A stretch of DNA of 8,573 bases, taken from Anaerolineae bacterium (GTDB taxonomy: Bacteria; Chloroflexota; Anaerolineae; UBA4142). The stretch covers positions 552 to 9,124 of the forward strand of contig JAOACU010000106.1 of assembly GCA_026417715.1 (NCBI GenBank), written 5' to 3'. The translations under genes were made by a program, and so were the position numbers. Position 1 is the stretch's first letter. Each line of letters opens with the position of its first letter. The notes beneath the pieces are model-generated. The model saw only the letters and a list, made by a program, of their open reading frames with translations. It did no database searches and was not told where the DNA came from. Of the stretch, positions 1 to 6,302 are shown piece after piece.

Positions 1-473
1 CGAATCGAAGCGATCACGGGGAACGATTTGACTTTGACCGTCGCCATCGCTTTGCCCGCGTACACAGGTCGCTTGAAGATGAGTGTGCCATCGCTAACTT
101 GAAAGCCCACACAATCGGTGGCGACACCCCAGTCTAACTTGGCGGCGACTTTGGCGCCCAGTTCCTTGCCCCAGCCGGTCGCCGGCATCAACACTACCGA
201 GGGCGCGGCTTGGCGCAGCGTATCGGCTAGTGTCGCCGCAAAGACTTCAGGTGCGAATAACTCCAGCGCGGGCGAATCGGCACTGTACACTTTTGCCACG
301 CCGGTCTTGGCAAGCGATTCGGCGCACGCACCGACGTTATGCCCAATTACAAACGCTTCGACCGCGCCACCCAAATCTTTGGCGATTTCCTTCGCCACTG
401 TCACAAGTTCGTAGGAAACTTTGCGCAGAGTACCTTCGCGTTCCTCTGCCACGATGAAAATATTGTTTGCCAT
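1..473 (-). CDS. etfA: Electron transfer flavoprotein alpha subunit, N-terminal part (runs off window)
   Basis: This is the 5' part of the ETF large subunit, which with EtfB carries electrons from acyl-CoA dehydrogenases to ETF:quinone oxidoreductase. Translation on the minus strand from ATG 473-471 begins MANNIFIVAEEREGTLRKVS and stays open to the window edge, giving 157 codons. Residues 1-157 match the EtfA N-terminal domain, including an LMPATGWGKELGAKVAAKLD stretch, a VATDC segment near 120-124 and an FKRPVYAGKAMATVK stretch near 135-149. The FAD-binding C-terminal domain lies outside the window. An AGGTG Shine-Dalgarno (minus strand of 480-484) sits 6 nt before the ATG, which supports this start. 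It follows etfB in the same direction across a 104-bp spacer of octamer repeats. The reading frame shows no break. The identification is firm from family knowledge; completeness cannot be judged. Confidence 0.93.
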   Translation of the reverse strand, partial: MANNIFIVAEEREGTLRKVSYELVTVAKEIAKDLGGAVEAFVIGHNVGACAESLAKTGVAKVYSADSPALELFAPEVFAATLADTLRQAAPSVVLMPATGWGKELGAKVAAKLDWGVATDCVGFQVSDGTLIFKRPVYAGKAMATVKVKSFPVIASI

Positions 474-494
474 TTTAATCACCTCGTAAAATGA

Positions 495-526
495 ATGAGC
501 CAATGAACCAATGAGCCAATGAACCA
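495..526. repeat. Octamer array A1, unit ATGArCCA x4
   Basis: Four contiguous 8-mers alternate ATGAGCCA and ATGAACCA, so this is also two exact copies of a 16-mer. It lies in the etfB-etfA spacer, a few bases upstream of the etfA Shine-Dalgarno. It is the inverted partner of the array at 541-580: CCAATGAGCCAA at 508-519 is the reverse complement of TTGGCTCATTGG at 541-552 and again at 565-576. The intercistronic RNA could therefore fold into a stem of at least 12 bp. Confidence 0.9.
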
Positions 527-540
527 AACCATGTCTCGAT

Positions 541-580
541 TTGGCTCATTGGTAAATTGGGTAATTGGCTCATTGGGTTA
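541..580. repeat. Octamer array A2, unit TTGGnnnA x5, overlapping the etfB stop codon
   Basis: Five in-phase 8-mers are present: TTGGCTCA, TTGGTAAA, TTGGGTAA, TTGGCTCA and TTGGGTTA. The last three bases (578-580) are the complement of the etfB TAA stop, so the array starts exactly at the end of the coding sequence. It forms an inverted pair with the array at 495-526. No T-run follows in the sense of transcription, so it does not look like a standard intrinsic terminator. Confidence 0.9.
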
Positions 581-1357
581 GATCACCTTTGCCTCTTCGC
601 GCAACAGCCGCACCAACTCTTTGGTCGCGGTCACAGCATCGCCGGGGATTTTCTTGCCGGGAGGACGCGCGGGTGGCGGATCAAGGCGTACGGTTTCCAA
701 CTTGGGGGCAAGTGTTGCGGGGTCGAGTCCAAGGTCTGCCGCTTTCCAATCCACAATCGGCTTTTTCTTGGCGCCCATAATGCCTTTGAGCGATGGATAG
801 CGCGGTTCGTTCAAACCTTGTTGCGCGGTGATTAACGCGGGGAGTGTGGTTTCGGCAATGTCGCGATCGCCGTCCACTTCACGCAAACAACGCGCCGATT
901 TCTTGTCGTCGGCGATGTCCAATTTGATCACCGAGTTGACGCACGGCAAATCGAGCAGTTCGGCGACGCGCACGGCGACCTGCGCGTTGTCTTCGTCAAC
1001 GGCTTGCTTGCCAGCAAGAATCAAATCGTACTGCATCTTTTTGAGTGCGGCGGCAAGCACTTTGGCAGTGACCGAGGCATCGCCGTTGAGCAGCGCGGGA
1101 TCGTTGATGTGCACCGCATCGTCCGCGCCGAGTGCAAGTCCCTTGCGAATCGTCTCTTTGGCTTCTTCGGGACCGAGACAAAGCAAGGTGACTTTGCCCG
1201 TGTTCAATTTTTCTTTGATACGCAGGGCTTCTTCAACACCATACTCGTCGTACGGACTGATGATCCACGAAATACCATCTGTCACGACTTTGCCGTCTTT
1301 GATCTGAATGCGCGTTTCGGTGTCGGGCACGCGCTTGATCAAGACTACGATGTTCAT
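578..1357 (-). CDS. etfB: Electron transfer flavoprotein beta subunit
   Basis: This is the small ETF subunit, which with EtfA forms the soluble flavoprotein that accepts electrons from acyl-CoA dehydrogenases. The protein is 259 aa, the normal length. The N-terminus MNIVVLIKRVPDTE is typical of the family. Residues 116-133 carry the GKQAVDEDNAQV...AE segment, and the EtfB signature region spans about 160-200, with VDGDRDIAETTLPAL, LNEPRYPSL (182-190) and IMGAKKKPI (193-201). The frame extends upstream to 1378, but ATG 1357-1355 is chosen because AAGGAG (minus strand of 1365-1370) lies 7 nt before it and the family begins there. The gene sits between the small membrane-protein gene and etfA. 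It is probably co-transcribed with the acyl-CoA dehydrogenase from the promoter near 3200. No missing residues or frameshift were seen. Confidence 0.96.
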   Translation of the reverse strand: MNIVVLIKRVPDTETRIQIKDGKVVTDGISWIISPYDEYGVEEALRIKEKLNTGKVTLLCLGPEEAKETIRKGLALGADDAVHINDPALLNGDASVTAKVLAAALKKMQYDLILAGKQAVDEDNAQVAVRVAELLDLPCVNSVIKLDIADDKKSARCLREVDGDRDIAETTLPALITAQQGLNEPRYPSLKGIMGAKKKPIVDWKAADLGLDPATLAPKLETVRLDPPPARPPGKKIPGDAVTATKELVRLLREEAKVI

Positions 1358-1391
1358 TGTGCTACTCCTTTGGAGCAAGATTTTGGGTAAA

Positions 1392-1468
1392 GTTCAAGGT
1401 TCGAGGTTTGAGGTTTCAGGTTGCAAGTTTCAGGTTGAAGGTTGCAGGTTTCAAGTTTCAGGTTTCAC
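1392..1468. repeat. Heptamer array B, unit GTTnnAG x11
   Basis: Eleven contiguous 7-mers are in exact phase from 1392: GTTCAAG, GTTCGAG, GTTTGAG, GTTTCAG, GTTGCAA, GTTTCAG, GTTGAAG, GTTGCAG, GTTTCAA, GTTTCAG, GTTTCAC. GTT is invariant, and positions 4-5 are the most variable. The array lies upstream of etfB (its 3' edge is about 20 bp from the Shine-Dalgarno) and abuts the octamer array at 1469. The format resembles the short tandemly repeated (STRR) heptamers described in cyanobacteria, but the unit sequence differs from those I remember. Confidence 0.92.
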
Positions 1469-1555
1469 GTTCGCTCTCTCGCATATTCGCCCTCTCGCTC
1501 TTTCGCGCGCTCGCTCCCTCGCTCCACGCGCGCTCGCTCCACGCTCACGCGCGCG
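1469..1555. repeat. Octamer array C, core TCGC, degenerating toward the stop of the preceding gene
   Basis: Seven in-phase 8-mers with core nnTCGCnn cover 1469-1524: GTTCGCTC, TCTCGCAT, ATTCGCCC, TCTCGCTC, TTTCGCGC, GCTCGCTC, CCTCGCTC. Related but out-of-phase CGCTC/CACGC words continue to 1555, directly against the stop codon of the 120-aa gene. On the transcribed strand this is a purine-rich GAGCGA-type tract. No open frame here has protein-like character. Confidence 0.8.
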
Positions 1556-1918
1556 TCACGCCTCACGCCGCGTGATCGTCTCTGGGGGCGGAGGAAAGAG
1601 CGGAGATGGTTCGCTTGGAGCATCGCTAGGCGTTTCAGCAGACGCTGGTTTGGGAGGGCTTGCACGCGCGGCAACAGAATCGTCTGTGGTAGATACCGTT
1701 TTTGCTGATGTCGTCGCTGTAGGCGATGACACCGTTGAGGTCACAGCAACCGGCGCGGTGGCTAACACAGTCGTTGGCGCAGGTGACTTGGTGCGCGCGG
1801 GTTGCGCTTCGCGTTCGCGCTCCCGCCGATAAAAGTAATCCGCCACAAACAGCACAATTAGCGTGGTAATCAATGCGACCATTCCGCCGCTGAAAACAAG
1901 GATGAAATCACGACTCAT
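1556..1918 (-). CDS. Small single-helix membrane protein with Pro/Thr/Ser/Ala-rich tail, function unknown
   Basis: This is a 120-aa protein not assigned to any family. Residues 5-28 form one hydrophobic helix (FILVFSGGMVALITTLIVLF core), followed by the charged cluster YRREREREAQ (30-39). The remaining 80 or so residues are low-complexity and rich in Ala, Pro, Thr and Ser, ending in a proline run (LFPPPPE, 107-113). This suggests a membrane-anchored protein with a disordered tail; the side of the membrane is unclear. ATG 1918-1916 is preceded by GAGAGG at a normal distance, which supports translation. The gene lies between the acyl-CoA dehydrogenase and etfB on the same strand, so it is likely co-transcribed with them. 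A role beside ETF, such as membrane tethering, is only a guess. The low-complexity tail leaves some doubt that it is a conserved gene. Confidence 0.68.
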   Translation of the reverse strand: MSRDFILVFSGGMVALITTLIVLFVADYFYRREREREAQPARTKSPAPTTVLATAPVAVTSTVSSPTATTSAKTVSTTDDSVAARASPPKPASAETPSDAPSEPSPLFPPPPETITRREA

Positions 1919-1935
1919 AGAACCTCTCTGAAAGT

Positions 1936-1959
1936 GGGACAGTGAGACAGTAGGACAGT
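1936..1959. repeat. Octamer array D1, unit nnGACAGT x3
   Basis: Three in-phase 8-mers are present: GGGACAGT, GAGACAGT and AGGACAGT. The stretch 1940-1959 is the reverse complement of 6307-6326 with one mismatch in 20. Relative to the local direction of transcription, both arrays therefore read the same way (ACTGTC...TCACTG), although they lie in different operons on opposite strands. It sits just upstream of the Shine-Dalgarno of the 120-aa gene. Confidence 0.85.
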
Positions 1960-1961
1960 TG

Positions 1962-2000
1962 ACGTATTACGTATTGCGTATCACGTATTGCGTATTGCGT
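1962..2000. repeat. Heptamer array D2, unit rCGTATy x5, ending at the acyl-CoA dehydrogenase stop
   Basis: Five in-phase 7-mers cover 1962-1996: ACGTATT, ACGTATT, GCGTATC, ACGTATT and GCGTATT. A partial sixth unit, GCGTTCA (1997-2003), contains the complement of the dehydrogenase TGA stop at 2001-2003. Like the array at 541-580, it begins at the very end of the coding sequence. Nothing else was seen in the 82-bp spacer apart from this array, the 1936-1959 array and the next gene's Shine-Dalgarno. Confidence 0.88.
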
Positions 2001-3143
2001 TCAGTCTTTCAACAACGTGCGCGCGATGATGATGCGTTGGACTTGATTCGTCCCTTCGTAAATCTGCAAGAGTTTGGCATCGCGCATATACTTTTCGACT
2101 TTGTAGTCGGCATAGTAGCCGTATCCACCGTGCAATTGCACGGCATCGGTGGTGACTTGCATTGCCACGTCCGAGCCGTACGCCTTGGCAATCGCGGAGG
2201 CAAAAGCGTACGCCTTGTTGTTGTCCACCAACCATGCGGCGTGATACACGGCGAGGCGCGCGGTTTCGACTTTGATCGCCATATCGGCGAGCATAAATTG
2301 CAAACCCTGAAAGTTGGCGATGGGTTGTCCGAACTGTTGGCGTTCTTTCATAAACTTGATGGACGCCTCCAACGCCGCGCGCGCCACACCGACTCCTGCC
2401 GCGCCGATGCCGACGCGCGTGCGATCGAACGTCTCCATCGCGATTTTGAAACCGTTGCCTTCGCCACCGATGAGATTCTCGGCTGGCACACGCACATTCT
2501 CAAAGACGACCTCGGCTGTATCCGATGCGCGATGTCCCATCTTTTCGCCCATATGTCGGTGGGTGATGCCGGGGGAATCGGCGGGCACCGCAAAGCACGA
2601 GATACCGCGATGTTTTTTCTCAGGGTCGGTCATCGCAAACACGGTGTACAACTGCGCAACATCGCCATTGGTGATAAAGTGCTTGGTGCCGTTCAAGACG
2701 TACTCGTTGCCGTGCTTTTCGGCGCGCGTGCGCATCGCCGCCACATCGCTCCCTGCGCTTGGTTCGGTGAGGCAGAATGCCGCCAACCCACCATCGCGCG
2801 CAATCGATGGGATAAATTTCTTCTTTTGCTCTTCCGATGCGGCAAGGTGAAGCGGTGTCAGTGCCAACTCGGTCGCGTTGGCAGCCGTAGCAAAGCCGGC
2901 ATCAGCGGCAGCGAACTCTTCGCCAACGATGCACGCCTCTAACCAACCTTGTCCGCCACCACCGTACGCTTCTTCGATGGTGAGATTCAGCAAGCCGAGT
3001 TTGTGCGCCTTGGCAATCAAATCAAAGGGAAATTGGCAGGTTCGATCCAACTCAGTAGCCACAGGGGCAACTTCTTTTTGGGCAAACTCGCGCGCAAGTT
3101 CCTGTAACGCTTTTTGCTCCTCAGTGAGCGTCAGATCAATCAT
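2001..3143 (-). CDS. Acyl-CoA dehydrogenase (FAD-dependent, short/medium-chain type)
   Basis: This soluble flavoenzyme introduces the alpha-beta double bond into an acyl-CoA and passes the electrons to ETF. The 380-aa length is standard. All three family regions are present: an N-terminal helical domain (about 5-115), a middle beta domain (about 120-215) with signature 1 CLTEPSAGSDVAA (124-136), and a C-terminal helical domain (about 228-378) with signature 2 starting QLHGGYGYYADY (336-347). The probable catalytic base is Glu363 in QIYEGTNQVQR, the position used by short- and medium-chain and glutaryl-type enzymes rather than isovaleryl-type. Substrate length cannot be read from the sequence. 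ATG 3143-3141 has AAGGAG (minus strand of 3154-3159) 10 nt upstream and a strong promoter further up. It leads the operon ending in etfB-etfA, so a supply of electrons to that ETF is the natural reading. Confidence 0.96.
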   Translation of the reverse strand: MIDLTLTEEQKALQELAREFAQKEVAPVATELDRTCQFPFDLIAKAHKLGLLNLTIEEAYGGGGQGWLEACIVGEEFAAADAGFATAANATELALTPLHLAASEEQKKKFIPSIARDGGLAAFCLTEPSAGSDVAAMRTRAEKHGNEYVLNGTKHFITNGDVAQLYTVFAMTDPEKKHRGISCFAVPADSPGITHRHMGEKMGHRASDTAEVVFENVRVPAENLIGGEGNGFKIAMETFDRTRVGIGAAGVGVARAALEASIKFMKERQQFGQPIANFQGLQFMLADMAIKVETARLAVYHAAWLVDNNKAYAFASAIAKAYGSDVAMQVTTDAVQLHGGYGYYADYKVEKYMRDAKLLQIYEGTNQVQRIIIARTLLKD

Positions 3144-3198
3144 CGTTGATTTTCTCCTTCCCGATTTTTAGATGCACTACAGCACAGAAGTCATTGCC

Positions 3199-3227
3199 AT
3201 TCTATCCTGTTCGTAACAATGTGTCAA
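3199..3227 (-). promoter_or_regulatory. Sigma-70-type promoter of the acyl-CoA dehydrogenase/ETF operon
   Basis: On the minus strand a perfect TTGACA (-35; plus positions 3222-3227) is followed by exactly 17 bp and then TAGAAT (-10; 3199-3204), which differs from TATAAT at one base. The predicted transcript start is near 3192, giving a leader of about 49 nt before ATG 3143. No operator palindrome overlaps the boxes clearly. Box quality and position make this one of the better-supported non-coding calls in the window. Confidence 0.75.
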
Positions 3228-3529
3228 ATATTTCAAGCAAAAAACAGACAATACCCGATGTGCGACTTTTTTCAGATAGCGTCAAGGCCTTCGAGGTCTC
3301 GCGACTCTCGAGCATAAAGAATGTTCAGCCACACACAGACGGGGTGTGCCAAAATCAGTAGTGGTTACATAGCCGATGATATATGCGCAGCGGAAGGCAA
3401 ATTTACAGCCGTAACTACGACATATCATGGGGTTTTTAACCACCACCAACCAAGAAACCTTGCAAGCCAAAATCTGTCCTCTATAGAAAAAGTTGCACAT
3501 CACGTAAAGTCTATTTTTAAAGTTCATCA

Positions 3530-3545
3530 AGACCTGTGAGGTCTG
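3530..3545. repeat. Copy of short palindromic repeat AGACCTGTGAGGTCT
   Basis: AGACCTGTGAGGTCTG here is identical over 16 bases to 8541-8556. The unit is itself a near-palindrome (AGACCT-gtg-AGGTCT, 6-bp arms with a 3-nt centre). It is a single unit here, whereas 8523-8555 has two units head to head. It lies about 115 bp upstream of the protease -35 box. Confidence 0.85.
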
Positions 3546-3658
3546 TAAACTTTTCCCCAAGAGCGTAGTGCCAATGTAGCAATTCCCCACGCGACGGAGG
3601 TAATACCTGTGTCATCCGCAATCTTGAGTAGGGCAGCGGCGCGCTCGCGCATAAGGGA

Positions 3659-3687
3659 TTGATGGCGCAAGGGCTTTGTGTTATAAT
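3659..3687 (+). promoter_or_regulatory. Sigma-70-type promoter of the M4 protease operon
   Basis: TTGATG (3659-3664, 4 of 6 consensus -35 bases) is followed by 17 bp and a perfect TATAAT (3682-3687). The transcript should start near 3694, leaving a leader of about 37 nt before ATG 3731. The upstream TTG at 3659, which would lengthen the reading frame by 24 codons, is the -35 box itself. This rules it out as the start if the promoter is real. Confidence 0.75.
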
Positions 3688-3730
3688 CGAACCGTTGCAA
3701 CACGGCTCGAAACAAGAGGAGGGTGCGTCT

Positions 3731-6280
3731 ATGCTGAGTCGGCACAAAAAATATCTCATCGGAATTCCACTCGCTGTCATTCTGGTCGCGCTGATTGCCG
3801 TCGTAACAACAGCGCGCAGTGTAGAGTTTGGACCGCGCGCGGCGTTCTTGAGTTTGCAAGCGCGTGCGCGCGGCGGCTTGGAGGCACATTGGGACGCGCA
3901 CACCGGCATTCCGGATTTCCTCGCTGGCAAGGACGCGACCACTGTACTGCCCTACACACCGAGCGCGGCAGAGCGCGGCAACCCCGCCGCAATCGCGCGC
4001 GGCTTCCTCGACGAAAATCGCGCGCTGTTCCGCTTGACGAGCGCGAGTGAGCAATTGAGTGTTTTGCGCATCGAGCCAGATACACAATTGGGTTGCGCGC
4101 ATGTGCGACTGGCGCAGGTGCACAATGGCATTCCTGTTTTTGGCAAACAACTCATCGTGCATCTCGACGCGCGAGAAAACGTCGTCGCGGTGAACGGTCA
4201 TTTTGTACCAGACCTGAATGTAGCGACACAACCCACCATTGCGCCTGATGAAGCGGAGCGCATCGCATTGCAAGATTTGCTTGAAGAACAATTGACCGAA
4301 GCCGAACGCGCGCGCGTGATCACCGAAATTTTGCGCGACAAGACACGCCTAATGATTTATGTGGACGAATTCAACAAGGCGACACTCACCTGGCAAGTCA
4401 CGATTCTCACCGACGCGCCGTTGGGGCAATGGTACTATTTTGTGAACGCGCGACGTCCGGTGGTCACGCATCGGTTTGATTCCGTCAACAATGCCAAGTT
4501 GCGCCGTACCTACTCTGCCGATAATCGCCCCACTGTGCCGGGACGGCTGATCATCGAAGAAGGTGAGCGCGCGCGCAACGATCCGATCGCCCAAGCGGCA
4601 CACGACAACGCCGGCAAAGTGTACGATTATTTTTACAACACCTTCAAGCGCGACGGCATTGATGGTCGCGGTAGTCCGATGGTTTCGACCGTGCATTACG
4701 GCAGTGATCCTGAAGACGCGGAGAACGCCGCATGGATCAGCGAACGTCAACAGATGATTTACGGCGATGGAGGCAAGATTTTCAAACCGCTCCCCTACGC
4801 GCTCGATGTGGTCGCACACGAGTTCACGCACGGGGTCACCGATGCGACGGCAAACCTGATCTATCAAGGACAACCCGGCGCGTTGAACGAATCGTACTCC
4901 GATGTTTTTGCCGCGTTGATTGATCGCGCGAATTGGACAATGGGTGAGGAAGTCGTCAAATCGCCGCCGTATCCCGCGCGCATTTTGCGGAGTTTGGAGG
5001 ATCCTACTCTTGGCGGTAAATATGATTCGCGCAATCCGCTCAACAGTATCGGGCAGCCCGCGCATATGCGCGACTATGCGCGCTTGCCCAACACGCGTCG
5101 TACCGACAATGGGGGTGTGCACATCAACAGTGGCATTCCCAATCGCGCCGCGTTTCTGGTTGCGCAGGCATTGGGACGTGAAAAGATGGAGCAGATTTAT
5201 TATCGCACCCTGACGCAATACCTCCCACCCGATGCCGATTTCGGCGACGCCGCGCGCGCAACGATTCGCGCGGCGCAAGAGTTGTATGGAACGAACGAAG
5301 CCAACGCAGTGCGCAATGCCTTCCTGCAAGTGGGGATTGATGCGGGGGGCACTACACAGATGCCAAGTACGCCGGCGCCATCGCGCGGGACCACAGCACC
5401 GCCGCCACCAACGCCGCAACTGCCAGCCGGTTGCACGAACCTCATTGTCAATGGAACATTCGAAAGCGTAGGCGCGGGCTGGACCGAAGTGACCAAAGCG
5501 CATTCGGCGATCATTGACACCGAATTGCCCCACACGGGCGCGCGGAGTGCGTGGTTGGGAGGCACAGACGAAGAACCACTTCAATACATCTACCAAGAAG
5601 TGCGTATCCCTGCGAATGCCACGCGCGTTTCACTGACGTATTGGCGTCTGCTGCATTATGAAACCAAGGGCATCTTGGGGTTTTTATTTGCGAGTGAAGC
5701 CAAGTTTGCAACGAATCTCACCAACGCCAATGGTGAAGTAATCAAGGTGCTCGAAAAATTCGTCTCCTCGCAGGGCAATGACAAATGGCAACAAGCCAAG
5801 TTCGATCTGTCGGAATTCGCGGGCAAGACGATGCGCCTCGTCTTTATGTCCGAAAATCCCAAGAACAACATCAGCAGTTTCTTTGTGGACGATGTGGAAC
5901 TGATCGTCTGCACGACAGGTGACGCACCTGCCGCGCCGCAAACGTCTTCCGACGACCTCGTGTACATCAAGGGATACATCAAGAATGCCGACACTGGACG
6001 CGGCATCGAAGGCGCGCAATTCTTTGTCATCAAACCGGGGTTGAGCGCGACGGATGCCGCTGCCGATGACAAGGTGACGACGAGCGAAGTGATCACGTAT
6101 GGCGTTTCCGATGCCAATGGCTTGTTCCAGACCAAAGACGCCATCCCGCGCGGCAAACGGTACAGTGTCATTGTGCTTGCGCGCGGTTTCCGCGCCATCG
6201 TTGCCGACGACGGAATGCAAATTCCCTCCACCGCCAGCAACCCATTTGCGGTCAATGCCAATATGCGACCCAGTCGCTAG
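3731..6280 (+). CDS. Thermolysin-family (M4) zinc metalloprotease with propeptide and two C-terminal beta domains
   Basis: This 849-aa secreted or membrane-anchored endopeptidase is made as a precursor. A basic N-terminus (MLSRHKK) leads into a hydrophobic segment at about 8-26 (signal peptide or anchor). An FTP-type propeptide (about 85-165) and a PepSY-like part (about 165-255) follow. The catalytic domain (about 265-540) has every thermolysin landmark: NAAW (332-335), HEFTH with zinc ligands His363 and His367 and catalytic Glu364, third zinc ligand Glu387 in GALNES (20 residues after His367, as in thermolysin), Asp391, and His464 in DNGGVHINSG. It should therefore be active. A Pro/Thr linker (about 542-566) precedes a carbohydrate-binding/jelly-roll-like domain (567-727, starting NLIVNGTFE) bracketed by Cys568 and Cys727. 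A carboxypeptidase-regulatory-like beta domain (about 742-849) ends the protein. GAGGAGGG at 3716-3723 fixes ATG 3731. It heads the block that ends in an emfourin-like gene. Confidence 0.95.
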   Translation: MLSRHKKYLIGIPLAVILVALIAVVTTARSVEFGPRAAFLSLQARARGGLEAHWDAHTGIPDFLAGKDATTVLPYTPSAAERGNPAAIARGFLDENRALFRLTSASEQLSVLRIEPDTQLGCAHVRLAQVHNGIPVFGKQLIVHLDARENVVAVNGHFVPDLNVATQPTIAPDEAERIALQDLLEEQLTEAERARVITEILRDKTRLMIYVDEFNKATLTWQVTILTDAPLGQWYYFVNARRPVVTHRFDSVNNAKLRRTYSADNRPTVPGRLIIEEGERARNDPIAQAAHDNAGKVYDYFYNTFKRDGIDGRGSPMVSTVHYGSDPEDAENAAWISERQQMIYGDGGKIFKPLPYALDVVAHEFTHGVTDATANLIYQGQPGALNESYSDVFAALIDRANWTMGEEVVKSPPYPARILRSLEDPTLGGKYDSRNPLNSIGQPAHMRDYARLPNTRRTDNGGVHINSGIPNRAAFLVAQALGREKMEQIYYRTLTQYLPPDADFGDAARATIRAAQELYGTNEANAVRNAFLQVGIDAGGTTQMPSTPAPSRGTTAPPPPTPQLPAGCTNLIVNGTFESVGAGWTEVTKAHSAIIDTELPHTGARSAWLGGTDEEPLQYIYQEVRIPANATRVSLTYWRLLHYETKGILGFLFASEAKFATNLTNANGEVIKVLEKFVSSQGNDKWQQAKFDLSEFAGKTMRLVFMSENPKNNISSFFVDDVELIVCTTGDAPAAPQTSSDDLVYIKGYIKNADTGRGIEGAQFFVIKPGLSATDAAADDKVTTSEVITYGVSDANGLFQTKDAIPRGKRYSVIVLARGFRAIVADDGMQIPSTASNPFAVNANMRPSR

Positions 6281-6302
6281 ATGACGCGCAACGCTCCCAC
6301 CG

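Larger units (their letters stand above)
3144..3658. other. Divergent intergenic region, no convincing gene
   Basis: About 515 bp separate the dehydrogenase start from the -35 box of the protease promoter. It is visibly more AT-rich than its flanks up to about 3530. It contains the dehydrogenase promoter (3199-3227), a degenerate half-match to the AGACCT repeat at 3285-3299 (AGGCCTTCGAGGTCT) and a full copy at 3530-3544. Small inverted repeats are also present, such as GGTTtttAACC near 3433-3443 and ATGATAT/ATATCAT around 3376 and 3421. On the minus strand, 3652-3527 can be read as a 41-aa peptide starting MRERAAALLKIADD, but no Shine-Dalgarno supports it. Confidence 0.75.

Noticed and set aside
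1308..1832. Plus-strand 174-aa open frame across the repeat spacer
   Set aside because: It spans the antisense of etfB, the repeat arrays and the 120-aa gene. Its composition is driven by the repeats.
1392..1996. CRISPR array
   Set aside because: The units are 7-8 bp and contiguous, with no spacers and no cas genes nearby.
1959..2942. Plus-strand 327-aa open frame
   Set aside because: It is antisense to the acyl-CoA dehydrogenase, and its start lies in the ACGTATT repeat array.
3546..3658. Possible tRNA or other structured RNA before the protease promoter
   Set aside because: No cloverleaf arms, T-loop GGTTCGA-type box or CCA end could be found.
3659..3730. TTG start adding 24 residues to the M4 protease
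   Set aside because: The TTG is the -35 box of a good promoter, and ATG 3731 has a strong GAGGAGGG and begins a proper signal or anchor segment.
3527..4291. Minus-strand 254-aa open frame
   Set aside because: It runs through the protease propeptide and promoter. Only its last 41 codons look protein-like, and those are noted separately.
4349..5596. Minus-strand 415-aa open frame
   Set aside because: It is antisense to the intact M4 catalytic domain and its translation is Arg/Cys/His-rich, as expected of a shadow in GC-rich DNA.
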